Of a DNA stretch of 62,607 nt, positions 40,701-50,729 are shown one piece after another; position 1 is the stretch's first letter; every line of letters begins with the position of its first letter. This DNA comes from an uncultured Clostridia bacterium (lineage in GTDB: Bacteria; Bacillota; Clostridia; UBA1381): positions 1 to 62,607 of the forward strand of contig CAJFVT010000063.1 of the NCBI GenBank assembly GCA_904420525.1, written 5' to 3'. The translations under genes and the position numbers were made by a program. Below the pieces are notes generated by a model. It did not search any database. It was given only the letters and a program-made list of their open reading frames with translations, and was not told where the DNA came from.

Positions 40701-42077
40701 TCATAATTCCTTTATCGCATCGGTTATTTTACCGAAGGTCATGCCGTGCGACGCTTTTACAAGAACACTGTCCCCCGGCCTTACCAGACCTCCGATCTCA
40801 GCCGCAGCCTCATCCGAATTTTCAAATGACACAATATTCTCCATGCCGCTGTCTTTCGCTCCGGCCGCGATCATCCTCGCATTCTCTCCAACGGTTATGA
40901 GCATATCTATCCCGCTCTCAGCAGCATAAACGCCCATATCATAATGCGCTTTTCCGGAAAAGCTGCCCATCTCAAGCACATCGCCGAGAACAGCGACCTT
41001 TCTCGGCTTTACCGACAGCTTCTGAACGTTCAGCGCCGCTCTGACCGAATCCGGAGATGAATTGTAACAATCATTTATGATCTCAATGCCGTTATGATCT
41101 ATTATCTCAAGTCTTGACGCGGTATAAACGCAGCTCTCAAGTCCCTGCATGATCTCCTCATCTGTCAGTCCAAAATGCATACCGGCGCATACCGCCGCAA
41201 GCGCGTTATATACATTATGCACACCGGGCTGGAGCACCCTCGCCCTGAAACGCCTGCCGCCGCTCACAACAGTGAACTCTATGCCTTTGAGACCGTTATT
41301 TACCAGATCCTCGGCACATACATCATTACCCTTGTCCATCCCGAACTTAACGATCCTGTATCTGTCAGACTTCGCTGTCCTGAGATGATCATCGTCTCCG
41401 TTCACAAAAAGAGTGTTCTTATCTGTAAAGCCCTCTGTTATCTCCATCTTTGCTTTGAAAATACCCTCGCGCGAACCGAGATTTTCTATATGCGACATGC
41501 CTATATTGGTTATCACAGCTATATCAGGCTGCGCTATCGATGCAAGATACCTGATCTCGCCGAAATGGTTCATGCCCATTTCGATGACCGCCATCTCATG
41601 CTCCTTTTCAAGGCCGAATATCGTCAGCGGAACGCCTATATCATTATTGAAATTGTTCGGAGTTTTCAGAGTTTTATACCGCTGCGCAAGCACGGAATAT
41701 ATAAGATCCTTGGTAGTCGTTTTTCCGACGCTGCCCGTTACGGCAACGGACGGCACAAAATATTTCTTCTTATAATACCGCGCAATATCTCCGAGCGCTT
41801 TTTTTGTATCCCTTACCCTTATTACCGTTTTTCCCTCCGGTATCGCCGCAACATCCTTATGTGTAAGCGATGCGGAAGCGCCGTGCGCCAGCGCAGACTC
41901 TATGAAATCATGACCATCGAACCGATCTCCCGCCAGAGGCACGAAAAGCACCCCTTCCGCTGTCTTTCTCGAATCGGTAGATATGCTGCTGAACTCAAGT
42001 CCCGCGGTCTCTCCCGACTTGGCCGCTATCTCGCCGTCCGTCGCGCGCAGTATATCCTTTATCGTAAGCACCTGCAT
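40701..42077 (-). CDS. murF: UDP-MurNAc-tripeptide--D-alanyl-D-alanine ligase
   Basis: AVTGSVGKTTTKDLIYSVL; AVIEMGMNHFGEIRYL; INDCYNSSPDSVRAAL. Confidence 0.97.
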   Translation of the reverse strand: MQVLTIKDILRATDGEIAAKSGETAGLEFSSISTDSRKTAEGVLFVPLAGDRFDGHDFIESALAHGASASLTHKDVAAIPEGKTVIRVRDTKKALGDIARYYKKKYFVPSVAVTGSVGKTTTKDLIYSVLAQRYKTLKTPNNFNNDIGVPLTIFGLEKEHEMAVIEMGMNHFGEIRYLASIAQPDIAVITNIGMSHIENLGSREGIFKAKMEITEGFTDKNTLFVNGDDDHLRTAKSDRYRIVKFGMDKGNDVCAEDLVNNGLKGIEFTVVSGGRRFRARVLQPGVHNVYNALAAVCAGMHFGLTDEEIMQGLESCVYTASRLEIIDHNGIEIINDCYNSSPDSVRAALNVQKLSVKPRKVAVLGDVLEMGSFSGKAHYDMGVYAAESGIDMLITVGENARMIAAGAKDSGMENIVSFENSDEAAAEIGGLVRPGDSVLVKASHGMTFGKITDAIKEL

Positions 42078-42112
42078 TTGTTCTGCTCCTTCTGTTTTTT
42101 CTTATTACTAGT

Positions 42113-42142
42113 GTGATCGTGATACGTTCGTTTCGTGATCAC
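42113..42142. repeat. Single-hairpin relative of the dispersed repeat
   Basis: GTGATCGTGATACGTTCGTTTCGTGATCAC, matching the left half of 32672-32754. Confidence 0.7.
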
Positions 42143-42167
42143 CCAGTATTTCTTATACCGCAAACAA

Positions 42168-42237
42168 GGGGAGCTGCCGCAAAACGTATAATTATACAGA
42201 TCAATTATGCATAAATATTGATTTGCTGCAGCACCCC
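42168..42237. terminator. Hairpin of the GGGGCTGCYGC family between murE and murF
   Basis: ggggagctgccgcaaaacgtataattatac...tttgctgcagcacccc. Confidence 0.5.
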
Positions 42238-42248
42238 TTATTAAAAAG

Positions 42249-43694
42249 TCAGCATCCCTTATCCTTAAGATGACGGTATACTTCTATTCTTTCATCAAAA
42301 TCGTGCTTTTCCTTGCCTATTATCTGATATGTTTCCTGTCCCTTGCCTGCCAGTATTATAACGTCTCCGGCTTTTGCCGTATCAAGAGCATAGCCTATAG
42401 CCTCCCGCCTGTCGGTTATGACAGTATATTTCCCGTTCGTGCGTTTCATGCCCGCTTCTATATCACAGATTATCTTTTCCGGATCCTCTGTTCTGGGATT
42501 ATCCGAGGTTATGATGCTGTAATCTGAAAGCTTCCCTGCGATCTCGCCCATTACAGGACGCTTTGCGCTGTCACGGTCGCCGCCGCAGCCGAACAGTGTT
42601 ATAGTTCTTCCCTCTGCAAAGCCCTTTACGCATTTTATTATATTCTCAAGACCGTCCGGCGTATGCGCGTAGTCGATTATTACCGTGTAATCTGTATCCG
42701 TCGGCACGACCTCAACACGTCCGACTACTCCTACCGCCTTCGCAAGCCCGTCTATAACGGTGTTTATATCTATGCCCAGCTGCAGCGCCGCCCCAGCCGC
42801 GCATATCGCGTTATATACGCTGAACCTGCCGGGGATCTGTATATTTGCCGCATAGCTCTCGCCTCGGTAAATGATGTCAAAGCTTGACCCCCGCGATGTG
42901 ACCTTTATATTTTCCGCCCTCAGCTCGCAGCCCTCATTGAGACCGACAGTGAGGATATCACATCCGCTGCTTTCGCATATCCGCTTTCCGTATTCATCAT
43001 CATGATTTACAACACCCTTTTTCGATATCTCAAAGAGCTTCGCCTTTGCCCTGAAATAGTTTTCCATCGTCTTATGGAAATCAAGATGGTCCTGCGTGAG
43101 ATTTGTGAATACACCCACATCAAACTCGCAGCCATGGACTCTGTCCAGCGCAAGAGCGTGGCTCGACACTTCCATGACAACGTATTCTGCGCTGTTGTAT
43201 ACCATTTCGGTAAACAGCTGCTGCAGCTCAAGAGCATTGGGCGTTGTTGGTGTCGTGCTTTTGGTAAGAAGTATCTTGTCGCCTATTATATTCTGATTGG
43301 TACCTATTATGCCCACACGCTTTCCTGCCGCTTCCAGTATACTTTTTATAAGATACGTTGTGGTAGTCTTGCCGTTTGTGCCTGTTATTCCCACAAGTGA
43401 AAGCTTCTTTGACGGGTCGCCGTAAAATGTGCATGCCAGCTCCGCGATAGTCTTGCGTGAGCTTTCAACATATATCACCGGTACCGACACATCGATCTTA
43501 TCCTCGGCTACTATCACCGCCGCGCCGTTCTTTTCCGCAGACTTCGCATATATATGTCCGTCTGTCTCATAGCCCTTTATACAAACAAAAACATTTCCGG
43601 CGCTTACCTTTCTTGAATCATACGCTATACCGGTGATATCGATATCAGCCTTACCGGCGTCCCACAATGAGCCGAACAATTCACTTGCCAGCAT
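42249..43694 (-). CDS. murE: UDP-MurNAc-tripeptide synthetase
   Basis: LVGITGTNGKTTTTYLIKSIL; VMEVSSHALALDRV; DYAHTPDGLENII; SDNPRTEDPEKI. Confidence 0.97.
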   Translation of the reverse strand: MLASELFGSLWDAGKADIDITGIAYDSRKVSAGNVFVCIKGYETDGHIYAKSAEKNGAAVIVAEDKIDVSVPVIYVESSRKTIAELACTFYGDPSKKLSLVGITGTNGKTTTTYLIKSILEAAGKRVGIIGTNQNIIGDKILLTKSTTPTTPNALELQQLFTEMVYNSAEYVVMEVSSHALALDRVHGCEFDVGVFTNLTQDHLDFHKTMENYFRAKAKLFEISKKGVVNHDDEYGKRICESSGCDILTVGLNEGCELRAENIKVTSRGSSFDIIYRGESYAANIQIPGRFSVYNAICAAGAALQLGIDINTVIDGLAKAVGVVGRVEVVPTDTDYTVIIDYAHTPDGLENIIKCVKGFAEGRTITLFGCGGDRDSAKRPVMGEIAGKLSDYSIITSDNPRTEDPEKIICDIEAGMKRTNGKYTVITDRREAIGYALDTAKAGDVIILAGKGQETYQIIGKEKHDFDERIEVYRHLKDKGC

Positions 43695-43745
43695 ATAAAC
43701 ACCCCCTGTATTTTCCTTATTTATATCTGAATATCAGTCAATTCT

Positions 43746-46067
43746 TTAATCAACTGTCTGCTGCCTGAACTCCACGCCCACGACAGTACCCGGCGGTACC
43801 TCCGTTCCCGGCTCTATTGTCTGTGCCGCGGCATACGAGTTATAAGCCTCGCTGTGTCCCGCTCCGCTGACCTCAAAATTAAGTCCGCGCGCATTGAGTA
43901 TATCCTTTGCGTCAGATACCGAGGTCCCTTCAAGATCCGGAACAGTTACTGTGTCCTCATCCTCGTTACGCTCCTCAGTATAGAGGATCACTATCGAATC
44001 CTCTTCCATCATCTCATCCGCTCTCGGGAGCTGATCCACAATAGTTTCGCCTTCGCCTCTGATCATATAATCAAGACCGCTGTTCAAAACAGCCTCTCTC
44101 GCAGCGCTCCTTGTCATACCGCTCAGGTTCGGCACCGAAACATACGTGTCAGGCGTCTCCGCCTCGGTGTACTGCTTGCTTACTCCGAGATATTCCAATG
44201 ACTCCGCAAGGATATCTCCGCAGACAGGCGCGGCTATCGTTCCGCCGTATTTGTTATCGACCTGCGGCTCATCGAACATTACAAGACATATTATCTCCGG
44301 GTCGTTTGCCGGCGCAAAGCCTATAAACGATGCTATACGCTTATCGCTGCCGCGCGGCTGCTTCTCGCTCGTACCCGTCTTTCCGCCTATCCTGTAGCCC
44401 TTTACGTACGCGTTCTTACCGGTAGCGTTAGGATCCGCAACGACCTGCTCAAGTATCGTTCTCATACGCTCAGAGGTGCTTTCCGAGATAACTCTGTTTA
44501 CTACCTCCGGCTCGTAGCTCTTTACAACACCGTTGCTGTCTGTTATTTCGCTCACTATCAGCGGCTTCATCCTCTCGCCGCCGTTGACTACCGCCGACAC
44601 CGCTGTTATAAGCTGGATCGGTGTTATCTGGAAGCCCTGACCGAATGATGACGTTGCCAGATCGACCTCATTCATCGAGTCATAATACAGGCTCGTTGAT
44701 TCTCCGCCGAGATCAACGCCTGTTTTCTCGGTGAGTCCGAACGCCTTGAAATACTCCATAAACGTAGTGGCACCCATCGCAAGCCCTACCTCCATAAAGA
44801 CAGGGTTGCACGAGTTCTTTACTCCCTCAAAAAATGTCTGCGCGCCGTGTCCGCTGGTATTGGAGCACCCTATCTTTCTGTCCGCAACATTCTTGTAGCC
44901 GGGACAATAGAAATTCGAGTCCTCGTTAACGACATTTTCCTCAAGCGCCATTGCGGCGGTCAGTATCTTGAAGGTCGATCCCGGCTCGTATGTATCCGAT
45001 ACCGCCTTGTCGCGCCACATCTTTGAACGCGCCTGCGAAACGTATTCGTCAGATGGATTTTCCGGATCCTCCGTCGGACGCGGCGTAGGCGTAGTTTCAG
45101 GATCGCCGTCCTCATCCTCGTATTCCGGCTCAAAATCCACCGCATACTCAAGAAACTGCGTAAGATCATAAGGATTGTTGCAGTCAAAATCCGGCTTTGT
45201 AGCTATAGCAAGTATCTCCCCGGTCTTAGGATTCATCACGATACCCGATGCGCCCTCCTTGAGCTCATTCTTCTGAACAGCCTCCTCAAGATGCTTTTCA
45301 AGTATATGCTGTATCGTTTCGTCTATAGTAAGCGTTATATCGCAGCCGTCCTTGGATGCAGTCAGATATTCCTCCTGCTGTTCCTCCAATGTCGTTCCGC
45401 TCGCGTTCCTGTTTTGAGATACAGAGCCGTTCACACCTGTGAGATAATCATTAAATCTCAGCTCTATGCCCTGCAGTCCATTATTGTCATATCCGGTAAA
45501 GCCAAGCACATGAGATGCGACATTATACGGATAATACCGCTTTGAATCATTTTCAAAATATATCCCTGAGAGCTTTTCTTTAAGATCCCGCTTTTCGTCA
45601 TTAGCAGCCTTCGCCGCCTCCGTGGTCTCCTCCTCGTACTCCGGGTTTATCAGCTCGTCTATCGCGTCGCTCTGCTCAGCCGAAAGACGCCTCTTTATTA
45701 CCCTGTACTGCGAATTCTCAGTAAGATACGTCCTGAGTGTACTCTCGCTCATTTCCAAAATAGGCGAAAGCACACTTATACAGGTGTTCAGATCGCCGCT
45801 TTTGCTTATATCCTGCGGATTGCAGACAAGCGTCTTTACCGATGCCGATTCCGCCAGTACCTTTCCGTTCCTGTCGTATATCTTTCCGCGGTTTGCCTGC
45901 TCGACAGTACCCGATGTCTGGATCTGCTTCGCCCTTTCAGAAAGCTCAGCTCCCTTTATTATCTGCCACCATGCCATCCTGACTATAACGGCTCCGAAGC
46001 CCGCCAGAATGCAAATTATTATGATGAGCGTCCTCTTCTTTATACTATTCAATGACGGTAATGCCAT
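43746..46067 (-). CDS. Class B penicillin-binding protein with C-terminal PASTA domains (SpoVD/PBP2-like)
   Basis: YEPGSTFKILTAAMALEE; IGGKTGTSEKQ; two PASTA-like repeats. Confidence 0.94.
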   Translation of the reverse strand: MALPSLNSIKKRTLIIIICILAGFGAVIVRMAWWQIIKGAELSERAKQIQTSGTVEQANRGKIYDRNGKVLAESASVKTLVCNPQDISKSGDLNTCISVLSPILEMSESTLRTYLTENSQYRVIKRRLSAEQSDAIDELINPEYEEETTEAAKAANDEKRDLKEKLSGIYFENDSKRYYPYNVASHVLGFTGYDNNGLQGIELRFNDYLTGVNGSVSQNRNASGTTLEEQQEEYLTASKDGCDITLTIDETIQHILEKHLEEAVQKNELKEGASGIVMNPKTGEILAIATKPDFDCNNPYDLTQFLEYAVDFEPEYEDEDGDPETTPTPRPTEDPENPSDEYVSQARSKMWRDKAVSDTYEPGSTFKILTAAMALEENVVNEDSNFYCPGYKNVADRKIGCSNTSGHGAQTFFEGVKNSCNPVFMEVGLAMGATTFMEYFKAFGLTEKTGVDLGGESTSLYYDSMNEVDLATSSFGQGFQITPIQLITAVSAVVNGGERMKPLIVSEITDSNGVVKSYEPEVVNRVISESTSERMRTILEQVVADPNATGKNAYVKGYRIGGKTGTSEKQPRGSDKRIASFIGFAPANDPEIICLVMFDEPQVDNKYGGTIAAPVCGDILAESLEYLGVSKQYTEAETPDTYVSVPNLSGMTRSAAREAVLNSGLDYMIRGEGETIVDQLPRADEMMEEDSIVILYTEERNEDEDTVTVPDLEGTSVSDAKDILNARGLNFEVSGAGHSEAYNSYAAAQTIEPGTEVPPGTVVGVEFRQQTVD

Positions 46068-46124
46068 TTATTATCATTCCTTTATTATACATAAGCTCAT
46101 GACCGATTTTTGCGCTTAATTTAG

Positions 46125-46613
46125 TTATATGCTGAAAAACTCTATAATATTACTGATAACTGAGCTGAAAAAGCCCGCTATCCTGTTTCCGAGCCCCTCT
46201 ACCTCTCCTGCTGTCTTTTCCGTTACATCGTCCTGCTTAACGTCAACATATACTATCTGATGCGCCTCCGGCCTCTGCATACCAAGTCTTGTCGTAGCCT
46301 CCTCCTCGATCTTAGACAGATCCACGCTTTGCTCAAGCTCAAACGATTTCTGTGATGTTACCGACTCTTCAAAGGCGTATTCCGAGCGCTTTTCCTCAAG
46401 CGCCGTCTGTGTTTCATTTACGTTTACAAACTGCGTTATCATAAATATCGCCGAAGCGGCAAGGACCAGTACAGATATGACCTTGCTCAGATAGCTTATC
46501 TCATTTTTCTTTTTTCTGCTCTTTACTCGTTTTTTATTCACCGTACTTCTTTGCTCTCGCGGCTTTTCTTCTTCTCTGTAATCATACTTATATGCCAAAT
46601 TTCCGTATGTCAC
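46125..46613 (-). CDS. ftsL: FtsL-like cell division protein
   Basis: basic N-term, single TM, then coiled-coil; between rsmH and the PBP gene. Confidence 0.7.
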   Translation of the reverse strand: MTYGNLAYKYDYREEEKPREQRSTVNKKRVKSRKKKNEISYLSKVISVLVLAASAIFMITQFVNVNETQTALEEKRSEYAFEESVTSQKSFELEQSVDLSKIEEEATTRLGMQRPEAHQIVYVDVKQDDVTEKTAGEVEGLGNRIAGFFSSVISNIIEFFSI

Positions 46614-46640
46614 TTTACTCTCCTCATTCCCGATATAAAC

Positions 46641-47579
46641 CTACAATTTTACAGCCGTTCTCAATTTTGCACTCTTTGAGCGTGAATTTTCGCTCAGCTC
46701 TGTTTCTGACGGCAGCACCGGCTTCCTGTTCAGCAGACGTATCCTCGGCTTGCCGCCGCACACGCACACAGGGAATTCCTTCGGGCATGTGCAGCCCTTT
46801 GCAAGCTCCGCAAAGGTTTGCTTTACTATCCTGTCCTCAAGTGAATGAAATGTTATAACGCTAAGAACGCCTCCGGGATTAAGCACCTCTACAAAATCGC
46901 GCAGCGCGTTCTCCAGTATCTTCAGTTCGCCGTTTACCTCTATGCGTACAGCCTGAAACACCCGCTTTGCCGGATGTCCGCCTTCCGCCCTCGCCTTTTG
47001 CGGTATCGCCGCCTTTATTATCTCCACAAGCTCTCCCGTTGTTTCAACAGGCTTTTTCTTTCGTTTCTCTGCAATAAAATGCGCTACGCGCCTTGACCAT
47101 TTCTCTTCACCGTATTCATAAAAGATCCTGGTCAGTTCATCCTCTGTATATTCATTTATGACCTCACGCGCGCTCAGCGTCTGATCACGGTCCATACGCA
47201 TGTCCAGCGGTGCGTCATGCATATACGAAAATCCGCGTCCGGCAGTATCGAGCTGATATGAGCTGACTCCGAGATCGAGGACCGCACCGTCTATCCCGCT
47301 GATCCCAAGCTCCGCCAATATATCCTTTATCTCACAGAAATTCCGGTTGACGCTTATAAATCTGTCACCGAATTCCTTTAGTCTTTCACCTGCCGCCGCT
47401 ATCGCGTCCTTGTCTCTGTCTATACCGATAAGCTTTCCCGCTCCGCGGCTGAGTATCTCATAAGAGTGTCCGCCGCCGCCCAGAGTACCATCGGCATATA
47501 TACCATCGGGCCGAACACCGAGCGCGTCCACGCTCTCCCCGAGAAGCACCGAGTAATGATTGAATTCCATCTGCCGCAC
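46641..47579 (-). CDS. rsmH: 16S rRNA (cytosine1402-N4)-methyltransferase
   Basis: [43 protein letters not shown]. Confidence 0.98.
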   Translation of the reverse strand: MRQMEFNHYSVLLGESVDALGVRPDGIYADGTLGGGGHSYEILSRGAGKLIGIDRDKDAIAAAGERLKEFGDRFISVNRNFCEIKDILAELGISGIDGAVLDLGVSSYQLDTAGRGFSYMHDAPLDMRMDRDQTLSAREVINEYTEDELTRIFYEYGEEKWSRRVAHFIAEKRKKKPVETTGELVEIIKAAIPQKARAEGGHPAKRVFQAVRIEVNGELKILENALRDFVEVLNPGGVLSVITFHSLEDRIVKQTFAELAKGCTCPKEFPVCVCGGKPRIRLLNRKPVLPSETELSENSRSKSAKLRTAVKL

Positions 47580-47583
47580 CTCG

Positions 47584-48057
47584 TCAAATATTCAGATTGT
47601 ACTTCAGAATACCGTCCATCATGATGCTTTCCGAAAGCTTGCTCTGGTATTCGTTCCACGCCGCCGCGTCCCATATCTCAAGACGGGTATTCGCGCCGAC
47701 AAGCACTACCTCTTTAGAAAGTCCGGCATAGTCTATAAGTCTTTTCGCAATGGGTATCCTTCCCTGCTTGTCCACGGTAACAGCCGTTGCCTTACCGAAA
47801 AACAAGCGTACAAATGCCGCCGCATTGTAATCTGTAGCAGTAGGGAGCTGATTTACCTTTTCAGCTACCTTGCACCATTCCTCCTCTGTATACAGATGAA
47901 GACATTTTTCAGATGTGGACTGCGTGATATACACGGTGTTCTTTACGCTTTCCCTGAGCTTTGACGGCAGGATTATCCTTCCGCGCTCATCAAGCTGCCG
48001 CTCGTATTCGTCTACGAACGTTACCATATACATCACCGCCTTCCATTTGGACTCCAT
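47584..48057 (-). CDS. mraZ: Transcriptional regulator MraZ
   Basis: [50 protein letters not shown]; start likely internal ([10 protein letters not shown]). Confidence 0.95.
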   Translation of the reverse strand: MESKWKAVMYMVTFVDEYERQLDERGRIILPSKLRESVKNTVYITQSTSEKCLHLYTEEEWCKVAEKVNQLPTATDYNAAAFVRLFFGKATAVTVDKQGRIPIAKRLIDYAGLSKEVVLVGANTRLEIWDAAAWNEYQSKLSESIMMDGILKYNLNI

Positions 48058-48135
48058 ATAATGAAATAATATCCTTTACAGAAAAAATCGGACTGCATCG
48101 GAACAGTGTGAACCACCTCTCCCACGGATAAGTTT

Positions 48136-48175
48136 TCACACCTTTTTGCTCCCATTCACTCCAATTTACTCCCTA
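48136..48175 (-). promoter_or_regulatory. MraZ-box array: four direct repeats with exact 10-bp period
   Basis: minus strand AGGGAGTAAA TTGGAGTGAA TGGGAGCAAA AAGGTGTGAA. Confidence 0.8.
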
Positions 48176-48183
48176 TATGTACT

Positions 48184-48212
48184 ATTGTACAACAAAACCT
48201 AAAAAAACGCAA
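48184..48212 (-). promoter_or_regulatory. Predicted dcw/mraZ promoter
   Basis: minus strand TTGCGT-N17-TACAAT directly upstream of the 10-bp repeats. Confidence 0.6.
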
Positions 48213-48489
48213 CCCTTTTTTTTATTTTTCAGGGTCTTTATTTCATTATATAAAGATTTTGCGAACACTCTTGTAAAATTAATTAAAATAGGTTATAATT
48301 AATTAAGCGTTCCAAACAACGGCAAGCGCACATATTTTGTTAACTAAGAATGAACTTGACACTATATGTTGTGCATGTAACAATTATATCACAAATATTA
48401 CAGTTTGTATATAGTTTTTTCGAAAAAATATTTCAGAATGATTACAAATTTATCATTTGTATTACATCTAATTTGGAGGATTTGTACAC

Positions 48490-50676
48490 ATGGAAAAATC
48501 AGTTAAAAACGAAGCCGCAGCTGAGGAAAATATAGTAAATCTTCTCTGCGGAGAGCTGGGAATACACAGATGGCAGGCTGAGAATACCATCTCACTTATC
48601 GACAGCGGTAACACCATCCCTTTCATAGCCCGCTACAGGAAGGAAATGACCGGCGCTCTCGATGATACAGCGCTGCGCGAGTTTGATACCAGACTCAAAT
48701 ATCTGAGATCGCTGGACGAAAAGCGCGCGGAGACCATACGGCTCATAGATGAGCAAGGCGCGCTGACGGATGACATCAAAAAAGCTGTTGCCGACGCATC
48801 GACACTGTCCGAGCTGGAGGACATATACCGACCGTTCAGACCCAAGCGCAGGACACGCGCCTCAATAGCCCGCGAAAAGGGACTTGCGCCGCTCGCAGAT
48901 GCGCTCTTCCGCCAGGACGGATCACTTACTGACGCAGAAGCGGAGGCGGAAAAATACATATCAGAAGAAAAAGGAGTATCCGATGCGGACTCGGCTCTGA
49001 ACGGCGCTATGGACATCATAGCCGAAGAAATAAGCGATAATGCCGATTTCCGCAAGGCTCTCCGCCGGATGACCGCCGACAGCGGCTCAGTGGCTGTCAA
49101 GGGAACGACAGAGGACGACAGCGTATACAGTCTTTACTACGACTTTTCGGAGCCTCTCTCAAAGCTGCCGCCTCACAGAGTCCTGGCTATAAACCGCGGC
49201 GAAAAGGAAGGCTTCCTCTCCGTCAAGATAAACGCTGACGATGAGAAGGCCGTCCGCTATCTCATCCGCAAAACAACGCCGAAGCGCGAAGCCGCAGGCA
49301 CAAAATACGTAAAGCTTGCGGCGGAGGACGCATATAAAAGGCTCATAGCCCCCTCTCTCGCCTCAGAGATGCGCGCCGCCGCGACAGAAGCCGCGGAGGA
49401 AAGCTCAATAAAGGTGTTCAGCAAAAATCTTACCGGACTGCTCATGCAGCCGCCGGTAAAAGGCCGCACCGTTATGGGCTTCGACCCCGGATACAGAACT
49501 GGCTGCAAGGTCGCCGTTGTAGACGAGACCGGGAAGGTGCTCGATACGGGAGTCGTATACTGCACACTCCCAAACCACGACAAGGACAAGGCAGAAAAGC
49601 AGCTCAGAGCGATGATAGAGCGGAACGGCGTTGAGCTTATCTCGATAGGCAACGGCACGGCCTCAAAGGAATCGGAAATATTCATATCAGAGCTTATCAA
49701 GAAGCTAGACAGGTCTGTATATTACGTTATGACGAACGAGGCCGGAGCCAGCGTTTACAGTGCCTCGGAGCTTGCGGCGGAGGAGTTCCCGGAATATGAT
49801 GTTGCGCTGCGCAGCGCCGTTTCGATAGCGCGCAGGCTTCAGGATCCGCTCGCTGAGCTGGTGAAAATAGACCCGCAGTCCATAGGCGTAGGGCAGTACC
49901 AGCATGACATGAACAAAAAAAGACTCAGCGAGGCTCTCGGCGGAGTCGTTGAGGACTGTGTCAACAGCGTGGGGGTGGATCTAAACACTGCTTCGCCATC
50001 CCTGCTTTCATACGTTGCGGGCATCAATAAAACAGTAGCCAAAAATATCGAGCTGTACAGACGCGAAAACGGCAGCTTCAAAACGCGCCGCGAGCTGCTG
50101 AAGGTGCCGAAGCTTGGTGCCAAGGCCTTTGAGCAGTGCGCAGGCTTTCTGCGCATACCCGGCGGCAGCGATTATCTTGACAACACATCCGTGCATCCGG
50201 AGAGCTACAGGGCGGCGAAAAAGCTGGTGTCTGAGCTTGGATATACGGAAGACGATGTGAGGTCGGGCAATATCGCCGATATGAAGGAGCGCGCGGCGAA
50301 ATACGGTCACGAAAAGCTCTGCGAGCTGCTCGGCATCGGAGCGCCAACTCTTACAGACATAATAGAGAGCATCCTAAAGCCCGGACGCGACCCGCGCGAT
50401 GAGCTGCCTCAGCCGGTGCTGCGCTCAGACATACTCTCAATGGAGGATCTCAAACCGGACATGATCCTGGACGGAGTAGTCCGAAACGTTATAGACTTCG
50501 GCGCGTTTGTGGATATAGGCGTCCATCAGGACGGGCTTGTACACATATCGCAGATATGCGACAGGTTCATAAAGCATCCGACAGACGTTCTCTCAGTCGG
50601 AGATAATGTAAAGGTCCGCGTGCTGGATGTGGACGTAAAAAAGAAACGGATATCACTGTCAATGCGTGATATATAA
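48490..50676 (+). CDS. tex: Tex-family S1 RNA-binding protein
   Basis: IPFIARYRKEMTGALDDTALREF; VMGFDPGYRTGCKVAVVD; S1 domain GVVRNVIDFGAFVDIGVHQDGLVHISQI. Confidence 0.97.
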   Translation: MEKSVKNEAAAEENIVNLLCGELGIHRWQAENTISLIDSGNTIPFIARYRKEMTGALDDTALREFDTRLKYLRSLDEKRAETIRLIDEQGALTDDIKKAVADASTLSELEDIYRPFRPKRRTRASIAREKGLAPLADALFRQDGSLTDAEAEAEKYISEEKGVSDADSALNGAMDIIAEEISDNADFRKALRRMTADSGSVAVKGTTEDDSVYSLYYDFSEPLSKLPPHRVLAINRGEKEGFLSVKINADDEKAVRYLIRKTTPKREAAGTKYVKLAAEDAYKRLIAPSLASEMRAAATEAAEESSIKVFSKNLTGLLMQPPVKGRTVMGFDPGYRTGCKVAVVDETGKVLDTGVVYCTLPNHDKDKAEKQLRAMIERNGVELISIGNGTASKESEIFISELIKKLDRSVYYVMTNEAGASVYSASELAAEEFPEYDVALRSAVSIARRLQDPLAELVKIDPQSIGVGQYQHDMNKKRLSEALGGVVEDCVNSVGVDLNTASPSLLSYVAGINKTVAKNIELYRRENGSFKTRRELLKVPKLGAKAFEQCAGFLRIPGGSDYLDNTSVHPESYRAAKKLVSELGYTEDDVRSGNIADMKERAAKYGHEKLCELLGIGAPTLTDIIESILKPGRDPRDELPQPVLRSDILSMEDLKPDMILDGVVRNVIDFGAFVDIGVHQDGLVHISQICDRFIKHPTDVLSVGDNVKVRVLDVDVKKKRISLSMRDI

Positions 50677-50679
50677 AAG

Positions 50680-50704
50680 TAGGCGAACGTTTCGCAATCA
50701 CCTA
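50680..50704. repeat. Internally deleted relative of the dispersed repeat
   Basis: taggcgaacgtttcgcaatcaccta. Confidence 0.6.
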
Positions 50705-50729
50705 ATAAAAATAAGATCAAGGAGTCTTT

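Noticed and set aside
41175-42116. 313-aa plus-strand ORF
   Set aside because: Antisense to murF
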